In this document: positions 21,570-32,221 of the stretch, one piece after another
Layout: the number at the start of each line of letters is the position of its first letter
Position numbering within the stretch: position 1 is the first letter of the stretch
Source of the DNA: Stenotrophomonas panacihumi
GTDB taxonomy: Bacteria; Pseudomonadota; Gammaproteobacteria; Xanthomonadales; Xanthomonadaceae
Assembly (NCBI RefSeq): GCF_001431645.1
Contig: NZ_LLXU01000067.1
Coordinates: 1 to 64,000 of the forward strand
Length of the DNA: 64,000 bases
Reading direction: 5' to 3'
Made by a program: the position numbers and the translations under genes
The notes under the pieces: model-generated
What the model was told of the DNA's origin: nothing
Database searches by the model: none
Seen by the model: the letters and a program-made list of their open reading frames with translations, nothing else

Positions 21570-22097
21570 TTACTCCAGCCCGTCCAGGAGCTCGTCGACC
21601 TTCTGCTTGGTCAGACGCTCGTGGTAGTGGCCATTGATGACCATCATGGGTGCGGCCGAGCAGCCCGCCAGGCACTCTTCCTCACGCTTGAGGTAGACGC
21701 GGCCGTCGGCGGTGGACTGGCCCAGCTTGCAGCCGAGCTTCTTCTCGGCGTGCGCGACCAGGTCCTCGGCGCCGTTGAGCCAGCAGCTGATGTTGGTGCA
21801 GAACGCCACGTTGTTGCGACCGACCTTCTCGGTCTCGAACATCGAGTAGAAGCTCGCCACCTCGTAGGCCCACACCGGCGGCAGGTCCAGGTACTTGGCG
21901 ACGCCGGCGATGAGTTCGTCGGTCAGCCAGCCCTCGTTCTGCTCCTGCGCGGCATGCAGCCCCTGCAGCACCGCCGAGCGCTTGCGCTCCGGCGGGAACT
22001 TGGTGAGCCAATGATCGATGTGAGCGCGCGTCTTGTCGCTCAGCACCACCAGCGGATCGACGTCACGCGCCGATTCGAAATTGCCCGTCGCCTTCAT
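21570..22097 (-). CDS. nuoE: NADH-quinone oxidoreductase subunit E
   Basis: This thioredoxin-like 2Fe-2S subunit of the NADH-oxidising module has 175 residues. The four cluster ligands are Cys100, Cys105, Cys142 and Cys146 in CTNISC and CLAGC, the usual spacing for cluster N1a. Start ATG 22097 overlaps the nuoD stop by 4 bases. Confidence 0.98.
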   Translation of the reverse strand: MKATGNFESARDVDPLVVLSDKTRAHIDHWLTKFPPERKRSAVLQGLHAAQEQNEGWLTDELIAGVAKYLDLPPVWAYEVASFYSMFETEKVGRNNVAFCTNISCWLNGAEDLVAHAEKKLGCKLGQSTADGRVYLKREEECLAGCSAAPMMVINGHYHERLTKQKVDELLDGLE

Positions 22098-23401
22098 CGG
22101 TCGACCTCACCGAAAACCAAATCGTAAGTACCGATCATTGCCACCACGTCAGGCAGCATGTGACCGCGGATGATCGCGTCCATCGAGGACAGGTGCACGA
22201 AGCCCGGCGCGCGCAGGTGCACGCGGAACGGCTTGTTCGCACCGTCGGACAGCAGGTAGCAGCCGAACTCGCCCTTCGGCGCCTCGACGGCGCTGTAGGT
22301 CTCGCCGGCTGGCACGCAGTAGCCTTCGCTGAACAGCTTGAAGTGGTGGATCAGCGCTTCCATGTCGTCCTTCATGTCCTCGCGGCTGGGCGGAGCGACC
22401 TTGAAGTTCTTGACCATGACCGGGCCGGGGTTGGCCTTCAGCCATGCCACGCACTGCTTGATGATGCGGTTGGACTCGCGCATTTCGGCCACGCGGACCA
22501 GGTAGCGGTCGTAGCAGTCGCCTTCGGTGCCGAGCGGGATGTCGAAATCGACCGCGTCGTACTTGGCATACGGCTGCTTCTTGCGCAGGTCCCACTCGAT
22601 GCCCGAGCCACGCAACATCACGCCGGTCATGCCCCAGGCACGCGCCAGTTCCGGCGTGACCACGCCCACGCCCACGGTACGCTGCTTCCAGATACGGTTG
22701 TCGGTCAGCAGGGTTTCGTATTCGTCGACGCGCGACGGGAACGTGTTGGTGAAGTCTTCCAGGAAGTCCAGCATGGAGCCTTCGCGGGCGGCATTGAGCT
22801 TCTTCAGCGCATTGCCCTTGTGCCAGCGAGATTCCTTGTACTTCGGCATGCGGTCCGGCAGGTCGCGGTAGACGCCGCCCGGACGGTAGTACGTGGCGTG
22901 CATGCGCGCGCCGCTGACCGCCTCGTATACGTCCATCAGCTCTTCGCGCTCGCGGAACGCGTACAGCATGACCGCCATCGCGCCCAGGTCGAGCGCGTTG
23001 GAGCCGACCCACATCAGGTGGTTCAGGATGCGGGTGATCTCGTCGAACATCGTGCGGATGTACTGCGCACGCTCCGGCGCCTCGATGCCCATCAGGGTCT
23101 CGATCGCGCGCACGTAGGCGTGCTCGTTGCACATCATCGACACGTAATCCAGGCGATCCATGTAGCCGATCGACTGGTTGAACGGCTTGGACTCGGCCAG
23201 CTTCTCGGTGCCACGGTGCAGCAGGCCGATATGCGGGTCGGCACGCACCACGGTTTCGCCGTCCATTTCCAGGATCAGGCGCAGCACGCCGTGCGCCGCA
23301 GGATGCTGCGGGCCGAAGTTCATCGTGTAGTTGCGGATCTCCTGCTTGCTTTCGGCAGGATTGCTCGCGAAGGCCGCGGCGGCCTGGTGGAACTCGCTCA
23401 C
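22094..23401 (-). CDS. nuoD: NADH-quinone oxidoreductase subunit D
   Basis: This 49-kDa-type subunit lines the quinone site and descends from the hydrogenase large subunit. The 435-residue protein has the family blocks [28 protein letters not shown] and the C-terminal [12 protein letters not shown]. It starts with a GTG at 23401 overlapping the nuoC stop (GTGA). It is a separate gene, not the NuoCD fusion of E. coli. Confidence 0.98.
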   Translation of the reverse strand: MSEFHQAAAAFASNPAESKQEIRNYTMNFGPQHPAAHGVLRLILEMDGETVVRADPHIGLLHRGTEKLAESKPFNQSIGYMDRLDYVSMMCNEHAYVRAIETLMGIEAPERAQYIRTMFDEITRILNHLMWVGSNALDLGAMAVMLYAFREREELMDVYEAVSGARMHATYYRPGGVYRDLPDRMPKYKESRWHKGNALKKLNAAREGSMLDFLEDFTNTFPSRVDEYETLLTDNRIWKQRTVGVGVVTPELARAWGMTGVMLRGSGIEWDLRKKQPYAKYDAVDFDIPLGTEGDCYDRYLVRVAEMRESNRIIKQCVAWLKANPGPVMVKNFKVAPPSREDMKDDMEALIHHFKLFSEGYCVPAGETYSAVEAPKGEFGCYLLSDGANKPFRVHLRAPGFVHLSSMDAIIRGHMLPDVVAMIGTYDLVFGEVDR

Positions 23402-24147
23402 TTGGCGGCCTCCGTGCGCGACTCACCGGCCGCGGTCTGGTAACGCGCGTCGTCGCGGATCACGCGCGGCACGTTGACGCGCGGCTCGACCGAGGTCACC
23501 GGTTCGTACACGACGCGCTTCTTCTCTTCGTCGTAACGCACTTCGACGTTGCCGATCAGCGGGAAATCCTTGCGGAACGGATGGCCGACGAATCCGTAGT
23601 CGGTCAGGATGCGACGCAGGTCCGGGTGGCCGGCGAAGACGATGCCGAACAGGTCGAACGCCTCGCGTTCGAACCAGTTCACGCCCGGCCAGATATCGCA
23701 CACCGAGGCCACCACCGGCAGCTCGTCGTTCGGTGCGTAGCAGCGAACGCGCAGGCGCTGGTTGTGCTGGTAGGAGATCAACTGGGCGACGACCGCGAAG
23801 CGCTGCTGCGGCATGGTGTCCGGCTGCGCGCCTTCCGGGGTTTCGCGGCTGGGGAACTCGCCCCAGGCGAAGCGACCGGCCGACTTGCCTTCGACGCCGC
23901 GGCTGAAGCCCTGCGAGGACACGTCATCGGTGTCCCACTCGTCGCTGCCGTAGCCGAGGTAATCGACGCCGCACAGATCCGAGAGCTGCTCGAAACCGAG
24001 CTCGTCACGCAGCGCGAGGCAGGTGGCGTGCCAATCCGCGGCAGGCACTTCCATCGTCACTTCGCCGCGCGGTTCGACCACGGTGACCCGCGCGCCGGCG
24101 AAACGCGCGCTGAGTCGGTCAGTGAAAGGAGTTGCTTGCTCTGCCAT
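23398..24147 (-). CDS. nuoC: NADH-quinone oxidoreductase subunit C
   Basis: This is the 30-kDa subunit of the peripheral arm. The protein has 249 residues with the signature [20 protein letters not shown] region and [14 protein letters not shown]. An acidic, Ser/Gly-rich stretch around residues 70-110 is an insertion typical of the xanthomonad protein, in my recollection. Start ATG 24147; 33 bases after nuoB. Confidence 0.97.
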   Translation of the reverse strand: MAEQATPFTDRLSARFAGARVTVVEPRGEVTMEVPAADWHATCLALRDELGFEQLSDLCGVDYLGYGSDEWDTDDVSSQGFSRGVEGKSAGRFAWGEFPSRETPEGAQPDTMPQQRFAVVAQLISYQHNQRLRVRCYAPNDELPVVASVCDIWPGVNWFEREAFDLFGIVFAGHPDLRRILTDYGFVGHPFRKDFPLIGNVEVRYDEEKKRVVYEPVTSVEPRVNVPRVIRDDARYQTAAGESRTEAAK

Positions 24148-24180
24148 GGGGGCTTGGCTGCTTTGTAAGAGGAAGACGGG

Positions 24181-24735
24181 TCAGCGTGCGATCGTCTGGG
24201 TGCGCCAGATCTTCTTCTGCAGCTGCAAGATGCCGTAGACCAGCGCCTCGGCCGTCGGCGGGCAGCCCGGCACGTAGACGTCGACCGGGACCACGCGGTC
24301 GCAGCCGCGCACCACCGAGTAGGAGTAGTGGTAGTAGCCGCCGCCATTGGCGCAGCTGCCCATCGAGATGACCCACTTCGGATCCGGCATCTGGTCGTAG
24401 ACCTTGCGCAGCGCCGGGGCCATCTTGTTGACCAGCGTGCCGGCCACGATCATCACGTCGGACTGGCGCGGCGACGGGCGGAACACCACGCCGTAGCGGT
24501 CAAGGTCCAGGCGCGCGGCGCCGGCGTGCATCATTTCCACCGCACAGCAGGCCAGACCGAAGGTCATCGGCCACATCGAGCCGGTGCGCGCCCAGTTGAG
24601 CAACGCGTCGACGCTGGTGGTGACGTAGCCCTTTTCGAGCAGCGGGTTCTCGCCTTCGGGGCGGAGAATGTCGTCGATGCGACCTTCCGGGATCGGATTG
24701 GTCATCAGACGGTCGAGGGTCTGAATCACTCCCAT
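24181..24735 (-). CDS. nuoB: NADH-quinone oxidoreductase subunit B
   Basis: This subunit holds the terminal cluster N2 that reduces quinone. The 184-residue product has the unusual adjacent ligands Cys63-Cys64 ([11 protein letters not shown]), then Cys128 (GSCANGGG) and Cys158 (VPGCPP). Start ATG 24735 ([10 protein letters not shown]) has GGGAG about 7 bases upstream and overlaps the end of nuoA by 10 bases. The frame is open further upstream but that part overlaps nuoA. Confidence 0.98.
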   Translation of the reverse strand: MGVIQTLDRLMTNPIPEGRIDDILRPEGENPLLEKGYVTTSVDALLNWARTGSMWPMTFGLACCAVEMMHAGAARLDLDRYGVVFRPSPRQSDVMIVAGTLVNKMAPALRKVYDQMPDPKWVISMGSCANGGGYYHYSYSVVRGCDRVVPVDVYVPGCPPTAEALVYGILQLQKKIWRTQTIAR

Positions 24736-25082
24736 TCCAGGGCTCCCTTCTTCCAGACGTAAATGAAACCGAGGAACAGCATGCCGACGAACAGGCCCAT
24801 GGTGACCAGCGAACGGGCGCCGATTTCCATGAACACCTGCGTCCAGGGCACGATGAAGATGATTTCCAGATCGAAGACGATGAACTGGATCGCGATCAGG
24901 TAGTAGCGCACGTCGAACTTCATGCGCGCGTCTTCGAAGGCTTCGAAGCCGCATTCGTACGGCGAGAGTTTCTGGGCATCCGGACGGCGAGGGCCGAGCA
25001 ACCGGCCAATGACCATCAGCGCGATGCCGATGCCCGTAGCGACGACCAGGAACAGCAGACTCGGCAAATATTCGGCCAGCAC
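24726..25082 (-). CDS. nuoA: NADH-quinone oxidoreductase subunit A
   Basis: First gene of the nuo operon; a three-helix membrane subunit of 118 residues with the family block [20 protein letters not shown] and the Glu-bearing [12 protein letters not shown] start at GTG 25082 ([11 protein letters not shown]), the length of other xanthomonad NuoA proteins. The upstream frame to 25163 is basic and unlike the family. The 106 bases between nuoA and tRNA-Leu show no strong promoter, so read-through from the tRNA promoter is possible. Confidence 0.95.
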   Translation of the reverse strand: MLAEYLPSLLFLVVATGIGIALMVIGRLLGPRRPDAQKLSPYECGFEAFEDARMKFDVRYYLIAIQFIVFDLEIIFIVPWTQVFMEIGARSLVTMGLFVGMLFLGFIYVWKKGALEWE

Positions 25083-25188
25083 AGCGATTCTCTCTTGCCT
25101 CTGCCGTGCGCGTGGGGCGCGCCGGCATGGGGTATAGGCGGAACCCGCGGCAGGCGTTGCCACAACCCGCAGGAACCGCAGCCAAACA

Positions 25189-25273
25189 TGGTGCCCAAGA
25201 GGGGACTCGAACCCCTACGACCTAAGTCGCTACCACCTCAAGGTAGTGCGTCTACCAATTCCGCCACCTGGGC
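25189..25273 (-). tRNA. tRNA-Leu (GAG)
   Basis: An 85-nt class II tRNA with the long variable arm, anticodon loop CUUGAGG (anticodon GAG), T loop GGTTCGAGTCC and encoded CCA. The 5' half GGTGGCGGAATTGGTAGACG is the standard leucine D-arm region. It lies between secG and nuoA, the same position relative to secG as E. coli leuU, which also has a GAG anticodon. Confidence 0.97.
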
Positions 25274-25307
25274 TTGCGTTGCGCACCGGCGTTGCAGTGC
25301 GCAGCGT

Positions 25308-25336
25308 ATTGTAACCGGCTTCAGCGTTTTTGTGAC
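25308..25336 (-). promoter_or_regulatory. Predicted promoter of tRNA-Leu
   Basis: On the minus strand: GTCACA (25331-25336, 4 of 6), 17-base spacer, TACAAT (25308-25313, 5 of 6). The -35 box lies inside the last codons of secG. Predicted start is about 27 bases before the tRNA. Confidence 0.5.
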
Positions 25337-25782
25337 GCGCCGGCGTTATTTTCTTCACCCGCCTGCGGCGCCTGTTCGACCGGCGCGGCTTCGACCGGCG
25401 CCTGCTGCGCCGGGGCGGTTTCGACCGGCGCCGAGGGCACCGTCGAGGAGGCCGGCGCCTGCGGCAGCGCCTGGCTCATTTCACCAGCCGGCGCGGCCGG
25501 GGCGGTTTCCTGCGACATCACGCCCAGGCCCTGCTCGGCCGGGCGATTGCCGTGGCCGGCGTACCAGGCCATGAAGAGGCTGATGGCGAAGAACGCCACG
25601 GCCAGCCACTTGGTGGACTTGGAGAGGAAATTCGAAGCGCCGCGCGAGCCGAACACGGTGCCCGAGGCGCCCGCGCCGAAGCCCGAACCCGCCGCCGCAC
25701 CGGCGCCGCGCTGCATCAGGATCAGCGCGATCATCGCCACCGCGATCAGCACATAGATCACATTGAGGATCAACATCAGCAT
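25321..25782 (-). CDS. secG: Preprotein translocase subunit SecG with long Pro/Ala tail
   Basis: SecG is the small membrane partner of SecYE in protein export. The first 80 residues are typical: helix 1 (LILNVIYVLIAVAMIALIL), the QRGAGAAAGSGFG loop, and helix 2 (WLAVAFFAISLFMAWY). After that comes a low-complexity tail of about 70 residues rich in Pro, Ala, Gln and Glu, so the protein (153 residues) is much longer than E. coli SecG (110). Start ATG 25782. It lies 36 bases past tpiA. Confidence 0.95.
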   Translation of the reverse strand: MLMLILNVIYVLIAVAMIALILMQRGAGAAAGSGFGAGASGTVFGSRGASNFLSKSTKWLAVAFFAISLFMAWYAGHGNRPAEQGLGVMSQETAPAAPAGEMSQALPQAPASSTVPSAPVETAPAQQAPVEAAPVEQAPQAGEENNAGASQKR

Positions 25783-25818
25783 TTTCGAATCCGTCCCCGG
25801 ACTAATGACTTTGAAGGT

Positions 25819-26580
25819 TTAGCAACCGACCGCCGCGCAGGCGATCGCCAGGAAATCCTCGGCGACCAGCGAAGCGCCACCGACCAGCCCTCCATCGACA
25901 TCGGGCTGCGAGAACAGTTCCGCGGCGTTATCGGGCTTGACGCTGCCGCCGTACAGGATCGGCAACGAATCGGCGATTCTAGCATCGAGGCCGCGGATTT
26001 GACCACGAATGAAGGCGTGCACGGCCTGAGCCTGTGCCGGGCTGGCACTGCGGCCGGTACCGATGGCCCAGATCGGCTCGTAGGACACCACGGCCTTCGC
26101 GAACCCCTCCACCCCCACCAGCGCCAGCACCGGCGCGAGCTGGCTGGCGATGACCTGCTCGGTCAGCCCGGCCTCGCGGTCCTGCAGGGACTCGCCCACG
26201 CACAGGATCGGGGTCAGCCCGGCATGCAGGGCGGCGGCGAACTTGCGCGCCACCAGCTCGCTGCTCTCGAAATGGTACTGGCGGCGCTCGGAATGGCCGA
26301 CCAGCCCGTAGTCCGCGCCAACATCCACCAGCATGCTGGCCGAGACCTCGCCGGTATAGGCGCCCTTCTCGTTGCTGCTCACGTCCTGGGCGCCGAAGCG
26401 CAAGTGGCCGCCCTCGAAATCCTCGATCAGGTCGCCCAGGTAGGGCAGCGGCGGCAGAATGACGACCTCCACCCCGTCCAGCGGCATGGCCGCGGCGACC
26501 TTGGCAACCAGCTCGGTGGCGAACTGCCGGGTGCCGTGCAATTTCCAATTGCCGGCCACGATCTTGCGACGTATCGCCAT
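25819..26580 (-). CDS. tpiA: Triosephosphate isomerase
   Basis: Interconverts glyceraldehyde-3-phosphate and dihydroxyacetone phosphate in glycolysis and gluconeogenesis. The protein is a 253-residue TIM barrel with all catalytic residues: Lys13 in GNWKLH, His96 in GHSERR and Glu168 in YEPIWAIGTG, plus the phosphate loop ILYGGSVKP. Start ATG 26580 with AGGAG about 10 bases upstream. Followed by secG, the usual order in Pseudomonas and xanthomonads. Confidence 0.98.
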   Translation of the reverse strand: MAIRRKIVAGNWKLHGTRQFATELVAKVAAAMPLDGVEVVILPPLPYLGDLIEDFEGGHLRFGAQDVSSNEKGAYTGEVSASMLVDVGADYGLVGHSERRQYHFESSELVARKFAAALHAGLTPILCVGESLQDREAGLTEQVIASQLAPVLALVGVEGFAKAVVSYEPIWAIGTGRSASPAQAQAVHAFIRGQIRGLDARIADSLPILYGGSVKPDNAAELFSQPDVDGGLVGGASLVAEDFLAIACAAVGC

Positions 26581-26703
26581 CGCTTCGTCACTCCTCGCAA
26601 AAGGGTATAAGAATAATCCAATGCGCCATGCCGAACCGTTATCGCGGACAACGACGGGACAAAATCGGTCCCGCCCGGGCCAGCCCGCCGCCGGTCAGGC
26701 GAC

Positions 26704-26730
26704 AAAAAAGGGCCGGTCATGGACCGGCCC
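26704..26730 (-). terminator. Intrinsic terminator of the 2OG oxygenase gene
   Basis: A perfect 9-bp stem (26710-26718 with 26722-26730, 3-base loop) is followed on the minus strand by six T. It lies 32 bases past the oxygenase stop and separates this gene from tpiA. Confidence 0.9.
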
Positions 26731-26762
26731 CGGGATACGGCGGGCGGGCGCCCTGCCCTACC

Positions 26763-27698
26763 TTACTTGAGCTTGATCTCGCGCAGGCGCTCTTCCAGGT
26801 AGCCCTGGGCGGTGATCGGCTCCGGGTAGCGGCTCGGGTTGTCGGCGGTGACCGTGGAGGGCAGTACGTCGATCAGGAAATCCGGATTCGGGTGCAGGAA
26901 GAACGGCACCGAATAGCGCGGCTGGCGGGCCAGGTCGCCCGGCGGGTTCACCACGCGGTGGGTGGTCGACGGGTACACGTGGTTGGTCAGGCGCTGCAGC
27001 ATGTCGCCGATGTTGACCACGATGGTGTCGGCCGACGAGGTGAACGGCACCCACTCGCCCTGCTTGGACTTCACCTCCAGCCCGGCGGCGCTGGCGCCGA
27101 CCAGCAGCGTGATCAGGTTGATGTCCTCGTGGGCGCCGGCGCGCACGTTGGGGATGTCGTCGGCGGTGATCGGCGGGTAGTGGATCGGCCGCAGGATCGA
27201 GTTGCCCGAGTCGGTCTTGTCGACGAAATAGTTTTCCGGCAGGCCGATATGCAGGGCCAGCGCCGACAGCACGCGCGCGCCGAGCTGGTCGAGCTTGCTG
27301 TAGAGGTTGTAGCCGTGCTCGCGGAACCCGGCGACCTCGGTCGGCCACAGGTTGGCCGGCATCACGTCGCGGTACTTCGAGCCCTCCGGGATTTCACGGC
27401 CGATGTGCCAGAACTCCTTCAGGTCGAAATGCTTGGAGTCCTTCGCGGTTTCCACGCCGAACGCGGTGTAGCCACGCGCGCCGCCGCTACCCGGCAGCAG
27501 GTACTGGCGCTTGGTGTCCTCCGGCAGGGCGAAGAAAGCCTTGAACACATCGTAAGCCGCGTCGATCTCCGCCTGCGGAATGCCATGGTTGCGGATGCCG
27601 GCAAAGCCCCATTCGCGGTAGGCGGCGCCCAGCTCGGCCACGAAGGCGTCGCGGTCGCTGTCGAAACGGGTGATGTCGAGGGTGGGAATCTGGCTCAC
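26763..27698 (-). CDS. 2-oxoglutarate/Fe(II)-dependent oxygenase, isopenicillin N synthase-like family
   Basis: This is a 311-residue non-haem iron dioxygenase. The N-terminal DIOX_N part has PTLDITRFDSDRDAF and the HGIP loop. The double-stranded beta-helix core has the iron triad HxD (AHEDINLITLL) and the distal His in STTHRVVNP, followed by the 2-oxoglutarate-binding RxS in PRYSVPFF. The substrate cannot be deduced. I start at GTG 27698 (VSQIPTLDI) with AGG about 8 bases upstream; the frame is open to 27932, but that part is Arg-rich and crosses the divergent glycosyltransferase start. It has its own terminator, so it is probably monocistronic. Confidence 0.88.
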   Translation of the reverse strand: MSQIPTLDITRFDSDRDAFVAELGAAYREWGFAGIRNHGIPQAEIDAAYDVFKAFFALPEDTKRQYLLPGSGGARGYTAFGVETAKDSKHFDLKEFWHIGREIPEGSKYRDVMPANLWPTEVAGFREHGYNLYSKLDQLGARVLSALALHIGLPENYFVDKTDSGNSILRPIHYPPITADDIPNVRAGAHEDINLITLLVGASAAGLEVKSKQGEWVPFTSSADTIVVNIGDMLQRLTNHVYPSTTHRVVNPPGDLARQPRYSVPFFLHPNPDFLIDVLPSTVTADNPSRYPEPITAQGYLEERLREIKLK

Positions 27699-27840
27699 GG
27701 GCTGACCTGCTGGGATGGGAGCTGAACGTCGCTTTTTGCGTGCGCATATTCTGACAGATCGCAGGCCGGCCCCGAACCTAGGATCGCGGCGCGTCCAACG
27801 CCGCACCGCGGCAGACGCCCGTCCCTCGTTTCGGCCTGCC

Positions 27841-29040
27841 ATGAACCTGACTGCCGCGCCCGCGCGCGCCCACCGCGATCCTCCCCTGCCGCCCGGCCCA
27901 CCCTTGTCGATCCTGCACAGCGAAGCGGCCACCGGCTTCGGCGGCCAGGAGACCTATCTCTACCGGCACCTGCTGGCCATGCGCCAGCGCGGCCACCAGG
28001 TCACGCTGTTGTGCCAGCCCGACGCGCCGCTGGGCAGGCGCGCACGGGCCGCCGGCATCGAAGTGATCGAACTGCCGATGGGCGGCCCGCTACGGCTGGT
28101 GGCCGGCATCGCCCGTGCCCGCAGGCTGTTGCGCGAACGCCGCTTCGATGTCGTCAACACGACCAGCCGCCGTGACACCTTGATCGTCGCCTGCGCGGCG
28201 CGGCTGGCACGCATCGGCCTGGTGGTGCGTTCAAGGCACCTGATGAGCCCGGTCAACTCGCTGCTGACCTACGCCTTGCTGCCGCACCGCGTCCTGACTG
28301 TCAGCGAGCATGTCCGGCAATTGCTGGTCCAGCGCGGCGTGCGGGGCGAGCGTATCGGCGTGGTGCCGCCTGCGGTGGCCGCCCTGCCCTGGTTCGACGC
28401 GCCGGCCGAACACGCCTGGTCGCAGCGCACGCAGGCGCGTGCACGCGTACGTCGCGAACTGGGATTCGGCGCGGGCGACCTGCTCGTAGGCTGCGTCGCA
28501 GTCCTGCGCCCACCCAAGGGCCATGCCGAACTGATCGAGGCGATCGCACCGCTGTGCCTGCGCCACCCGTGCGTGCAGTTGCTGCTGGTGGGCCACGGCG
28601 ATGCGGCCAGGCGGCAGCTGCAACTGCAATGCCAGGCGCACGGCATCCAGGCGCAGGTACATTTCCTCGGTTACCGCCGCGACGCCTGCGAACTGATGCC
28701 GGCCTTCGACGTGTTCGCGCTGGCCACCCGCCGCGAAGCGGCCGGCACCGTGCTGCTGGAAGCGGCTGCGGCCGCCGTGCCGATCGTGGCCACCGACGTG
28801 GGCGGCATTCCGGAGATGCTCGAGCGCGGCGGCAACGCCCTGCTCTCGGGCGTCGACGACATCGCCGCCATGACCCAATCGCTGCGCCTGCTGGTGGACC
28901 ACCCCGGCCTGCGCCGGCGCATGGGCACTGCGGGCTGGCGCTGGCTGCGGCGGCACCGGGAATTCACGGTGGACGGCCAGGCCGAGGCGACCGAACGACT
29001 CTATCGGCAATGGCAGGAGGAACGGCATGGATCGCGCTAA
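27841..29040 (+). CDS. Glycosyltransferase family 4
   Basis: This is a 399-residue GT-B glycosyltransferase. The N-terminal acceptor domain contains the early Gly-rich GFGGQETYLYRHL. The C-terminal donor domain has VAVLRPPKGHAELIEA, LLLVGHGDA and the E-x7-E type motif REAAGTVLLEAA with VATDVGGIPEML. The start is ATG 27841 (MNLTAAPAR); no good ribosome-binding site is visible. It overlaps the following deacetylase gene by 14 bases, so the two probably work on the same glycan. The sugar is unknown. On the plus strand inside an otherwise minus-strand region. Confidence 0.85.
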   Translation: MNLTAAPARAHRDPPLPPGPPLSILHSEAATGFGGQETYLYRHLLAMRQRGHQVTLLCQPDAPLGRRARAAGIEVIELPMGGPLRLVAGIARARRLLRERRFDVVNTTSRRDTLIVACAARLARIGLVVRSRHLMSPVNSLLTYALLPHRVLTVSEHVRQLLVQRGVRGERIGVVPPAVAALPWFDAPAEHAWSQRTQARARVRRELGFGAGDLLVGCVAVLRPPKGHAELIEAIAPLCLRHPCVQLLLVGHGDAARRQLQLQCQAHGIQAQVHFLGYRRDACELMPAFDVFALATRREAAGTVLLEAAAAAVPIVATDVGGIPEMLERGGNALLSGVDDIAAMTQSLRLLVDHPGLRRRMGTAGWRWLRRHREFTVDGQAEATERLYRQWQEERHGSR

Positions 29041-29875
29041 GGCCGTGCCGGTGCTGATGCACCACCACGTCACCCCGGCCGGCGGCATGATCAATGTCTC
29101 GCCGGAAAACTTCGCCAGCCAGATCGCCTGGCTGGCGCGCGATGGCTGGACCTCGCTCACGCTGGACCAGTTCGCCGGCTTCCTGGCCGGCCGGCCGGTG
29201 CCGCGCAAGTCGATCCTGATCACGTTCGACGATGGCTATCTGGACAACTGGGTGCATGCCCACCCGATCCTGCAGCGCCATAGCATGCATGCGGTGCTGT
29301 TCCTGGTCAGCGGCTGGGTCGGCGACGGCGTGGTGCGCCCTTTCGCCGGGCAGACGGCCCGGCCACTGTCCACGCCCACCCACCGCGCCTGCGAAGCCGC
29401 GATTGCCGGGGGGCGCGCCGACGACGTCATGATCCGCTGGAGTGAAGCGCGGCAGATGATCGCCAGCGGCAGCTTCGAGGTGCATTGCCACACGCACACC
29501 CACCGCCGCTGGTACGAACTCGGCCTGTCCTCCGCCACGCTGCGCGAGACACTGGCCGAGGACCTGCGGCAATCGCGGCAGACGCTGGAGCGCGAACTCG
29601 GCCCGCTGTCGGATCATCTGTGCTGGCCGTTCGGGTATTTCGACGCCAACTACCTGGCCGTGGCACGCGAACTGGGTTTCGGCCACCTGCACACGACCCA
29701 CGCCTTCGGCCGCAACCTGCCCGGAGGTGATCGCGAACACGTGTATCGGTTTCCGGTGCGCGACCGGCCCGCCCGCTGGTTGCGCCAGCGCATCCGCGCC
29801 AGCTACCACCCTTTGCAGGCGCCGGTGTTCAATCGCTTCAAGGCATGGCGCCGGGGCTTGCCGCCCGGCGCCTGA
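29027..29875 (+). CDS. Polysaccharide deacetylase family protein (NodB homology)
   Basis: The 282-residue carbohydrate esterase family 4 protein has the metal-binding and catalytic motif 1 TFDDGYLDNW, motif 2 HCHTHTH (H-x3-H) and the later WPFGYFDANY region. It has no obvious signal peptide, so it may act in the cytoplasm or use another route. Start ATG 29027 has a strong AGGAGG and overlaps the glycosyltransferase stop by 14 bases, so translation is coupled. Probably removes N-acetyl groups from a surface glycan made with the preceding enzyme, which is inference. It ends 6 bases from the convergent glmM stop, with no terminator between. Confidence 0.85.
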   Translation: MDRAKAVPVLMHHHVTPAGGMINVSPENFASQIAWLARDGWTSLTLDQFAGFLAGRPVPRKSILITFDDGYLDNWVHAHPILQRHSMHAVLFLVSGWVGDGVVRPFAGQTARPLSTPTHRACEAAIAGGRADDVMIRWSEARQMIASGSFEVHCHTHTHRRWYELGLSSATLRETLAEDLRQSRQTLERELGPLSDHLCWPFGYFDANYLAVARELGFGHLHTTHAFGRNLPGGDREHVYRFPVRDRPARWLRQRIRASYHPLQAPVFNRFKAWRRGLPPGA

Positions 29876-29881
29876 TCGACC

Positions 29882-31224
29882 TCAGGTGGCGGCACGCACC
29901 GCGTCGGCCAATGCCTGAAGGGTGGACTGCATCAACGTGGCGTCATCGGCCTCGACCGTCACCCGCACGACCGGCTCGGTCCCCGAAGGCCGCAGGAACG
30001 CCCGGCCCCGTCCTTGCACCGCGGCCTGCGCCTGCACCAGCGCCTGCTGCACCGAGGCCGCGCCGACGGTGTCCTTGGCGTTGCCCTGCAGCTTCACGTT
30101 GATGGTCTGCTGCGGCACCTTGTGCAGCCCGGCCAGCGCCTGGCGCAGGCTGGCGCCCTCGCGGCGCAGCGTCTCCAGCACCTGCAGGGCGCTGACGATG
30201 CCATCGCCGGTGGTGGCGCGGTCCAGGCACAGCATGTGGCCGGAGGTTTCGCCGCCCAGCACGCCACCGCCCTCGACCAGCGCCTGGTGCACGTAGCGGT
30301 CGCCGACCTTGACGCGCACGAACGGGATGCCGAGGCCGGCCAGCGCCTGCTCCAGCCCGTAGTTCGTCATCAACGTGCCGACCACCGTGCCCTTGAGCCG
30401 GCCGCTGGCCTGCCAGCCGCGTGCCAATACATAGAGCAGGTCGTCGCCGTCGACCGGGTTGCCCTGGTCGTCGGCCATCAGCACGCGGTCGCCGTCGCCA
30501 TCGAAGGCGATGCCCAGGTCGGCCCCGACCTCGCGCACTTTCGCGGCGAGGTTGTCGATGTGGGTCGAACCCACGCCGTCGTTGATGTTCAGGCCATCCG
30601 GCGCCGCGCCGATCACCACGACTTCCGCGCCCAGCTCGCGGAACAGCATCGGGGCGATGTGGTACGTGGCGCCGTGCGCGCAGTCCAGCACGATCTTCAG
30701 CCCGCGCAGGTGGAAACCCCGCGGCACGCTGGACTTGCAGAACTCGATGTAGCGGCCGATCGCATCGCGCGCGCGCGACGCCTTGCCCAGGCGGGTCGAA
30801 TCGACGGTCAGGAACGGCGCGTCGAGCGCGGCCTCGATGGCCAGCTCGGTGGCGTCGTCGAGCTTCTCGCCTTCGGCGGAGAAGAACTTGATGCCGTTGT
30901 CGTAATGCGGGTTGTGCGAAGCACTGATCACGATGCCGGCATCGGCGCGCAGCGTATTGGTCAGGAATGCGATGGCCGGGGTGGGCATCGGCCCGATCAG
31001 CTGCACGTCGGCGCCGGCGGCGACCAGCCCGGCCTCCAGCGCGGCTTCGAACATGTAGCCGGAGATGCGCGTGTCCTTGCCGATCAGCACGGTGGGGCGG
31101 CCGCGGCCGCCCTCGCCCAGCACGCGGCCCAGGGCATTACCCAGGCGCAGCACGAAGTCGGCCGAAATCGGTCCCTGGCCGACGCGGCCACGGATGCCGT
31201 CGGTGCCGAAATACTTCCTTGCGC

Positions 31225-31228
<4 letters not shown>
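29882..31228 (-). CDS. glmM: Phosphoglucosamine mutase
   Basis: Converts glucosamine-6-phosphate to glucosamine-1-phosphate, on the way to UDP-GlcNAc for peptidoglycan and LPS. The 448-residue protein has the phosphoserine loop [10 protein letters not shown] (Ser104), the Mg-binding DGDGDR, the sugar-binding GGETSGH and the phosphate-binding [13 protein letters not shown]. Start ATG 31228 overlaps the accD stop (ATGA), so it is translationally coupled to accD. In many gammaproteobacteria glmM follows folP; here it follows accD. Confidence 0.97.
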
Positions 31229-32118
<890 letters not shown>

Positions 32119-32221
32119 GCGGTGATGACGATCCTTGCAGGGCGGCCCCGGGGGCCGCAGAAGGGCGCCAGTCTATCCCAGCCGGTTCGATACGGTGCAG
32201 GACGCCAGCGTACGTTCCGCC

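Noticed and set aside
25083..25188. Dedicated promoter for nuoA
   Set aside because: A TATACC is present on the minus strand but without a fitting -35 at 16-18 bases.
27699..27840. Promoters in the divergent gap between the 2OG oxygenase and glycosyltransferase genes
   Set aside because: TAGGAT and AATATG-like boxes exist but none pairs with a credible -35 at normal spacing.
32125..32160. Terminator between trpA and accD
   Set aside because: The GCGGCCCC/GGGGCCGC-type dyad lies just before accD and has no T run, so it is not supported as a terminator.
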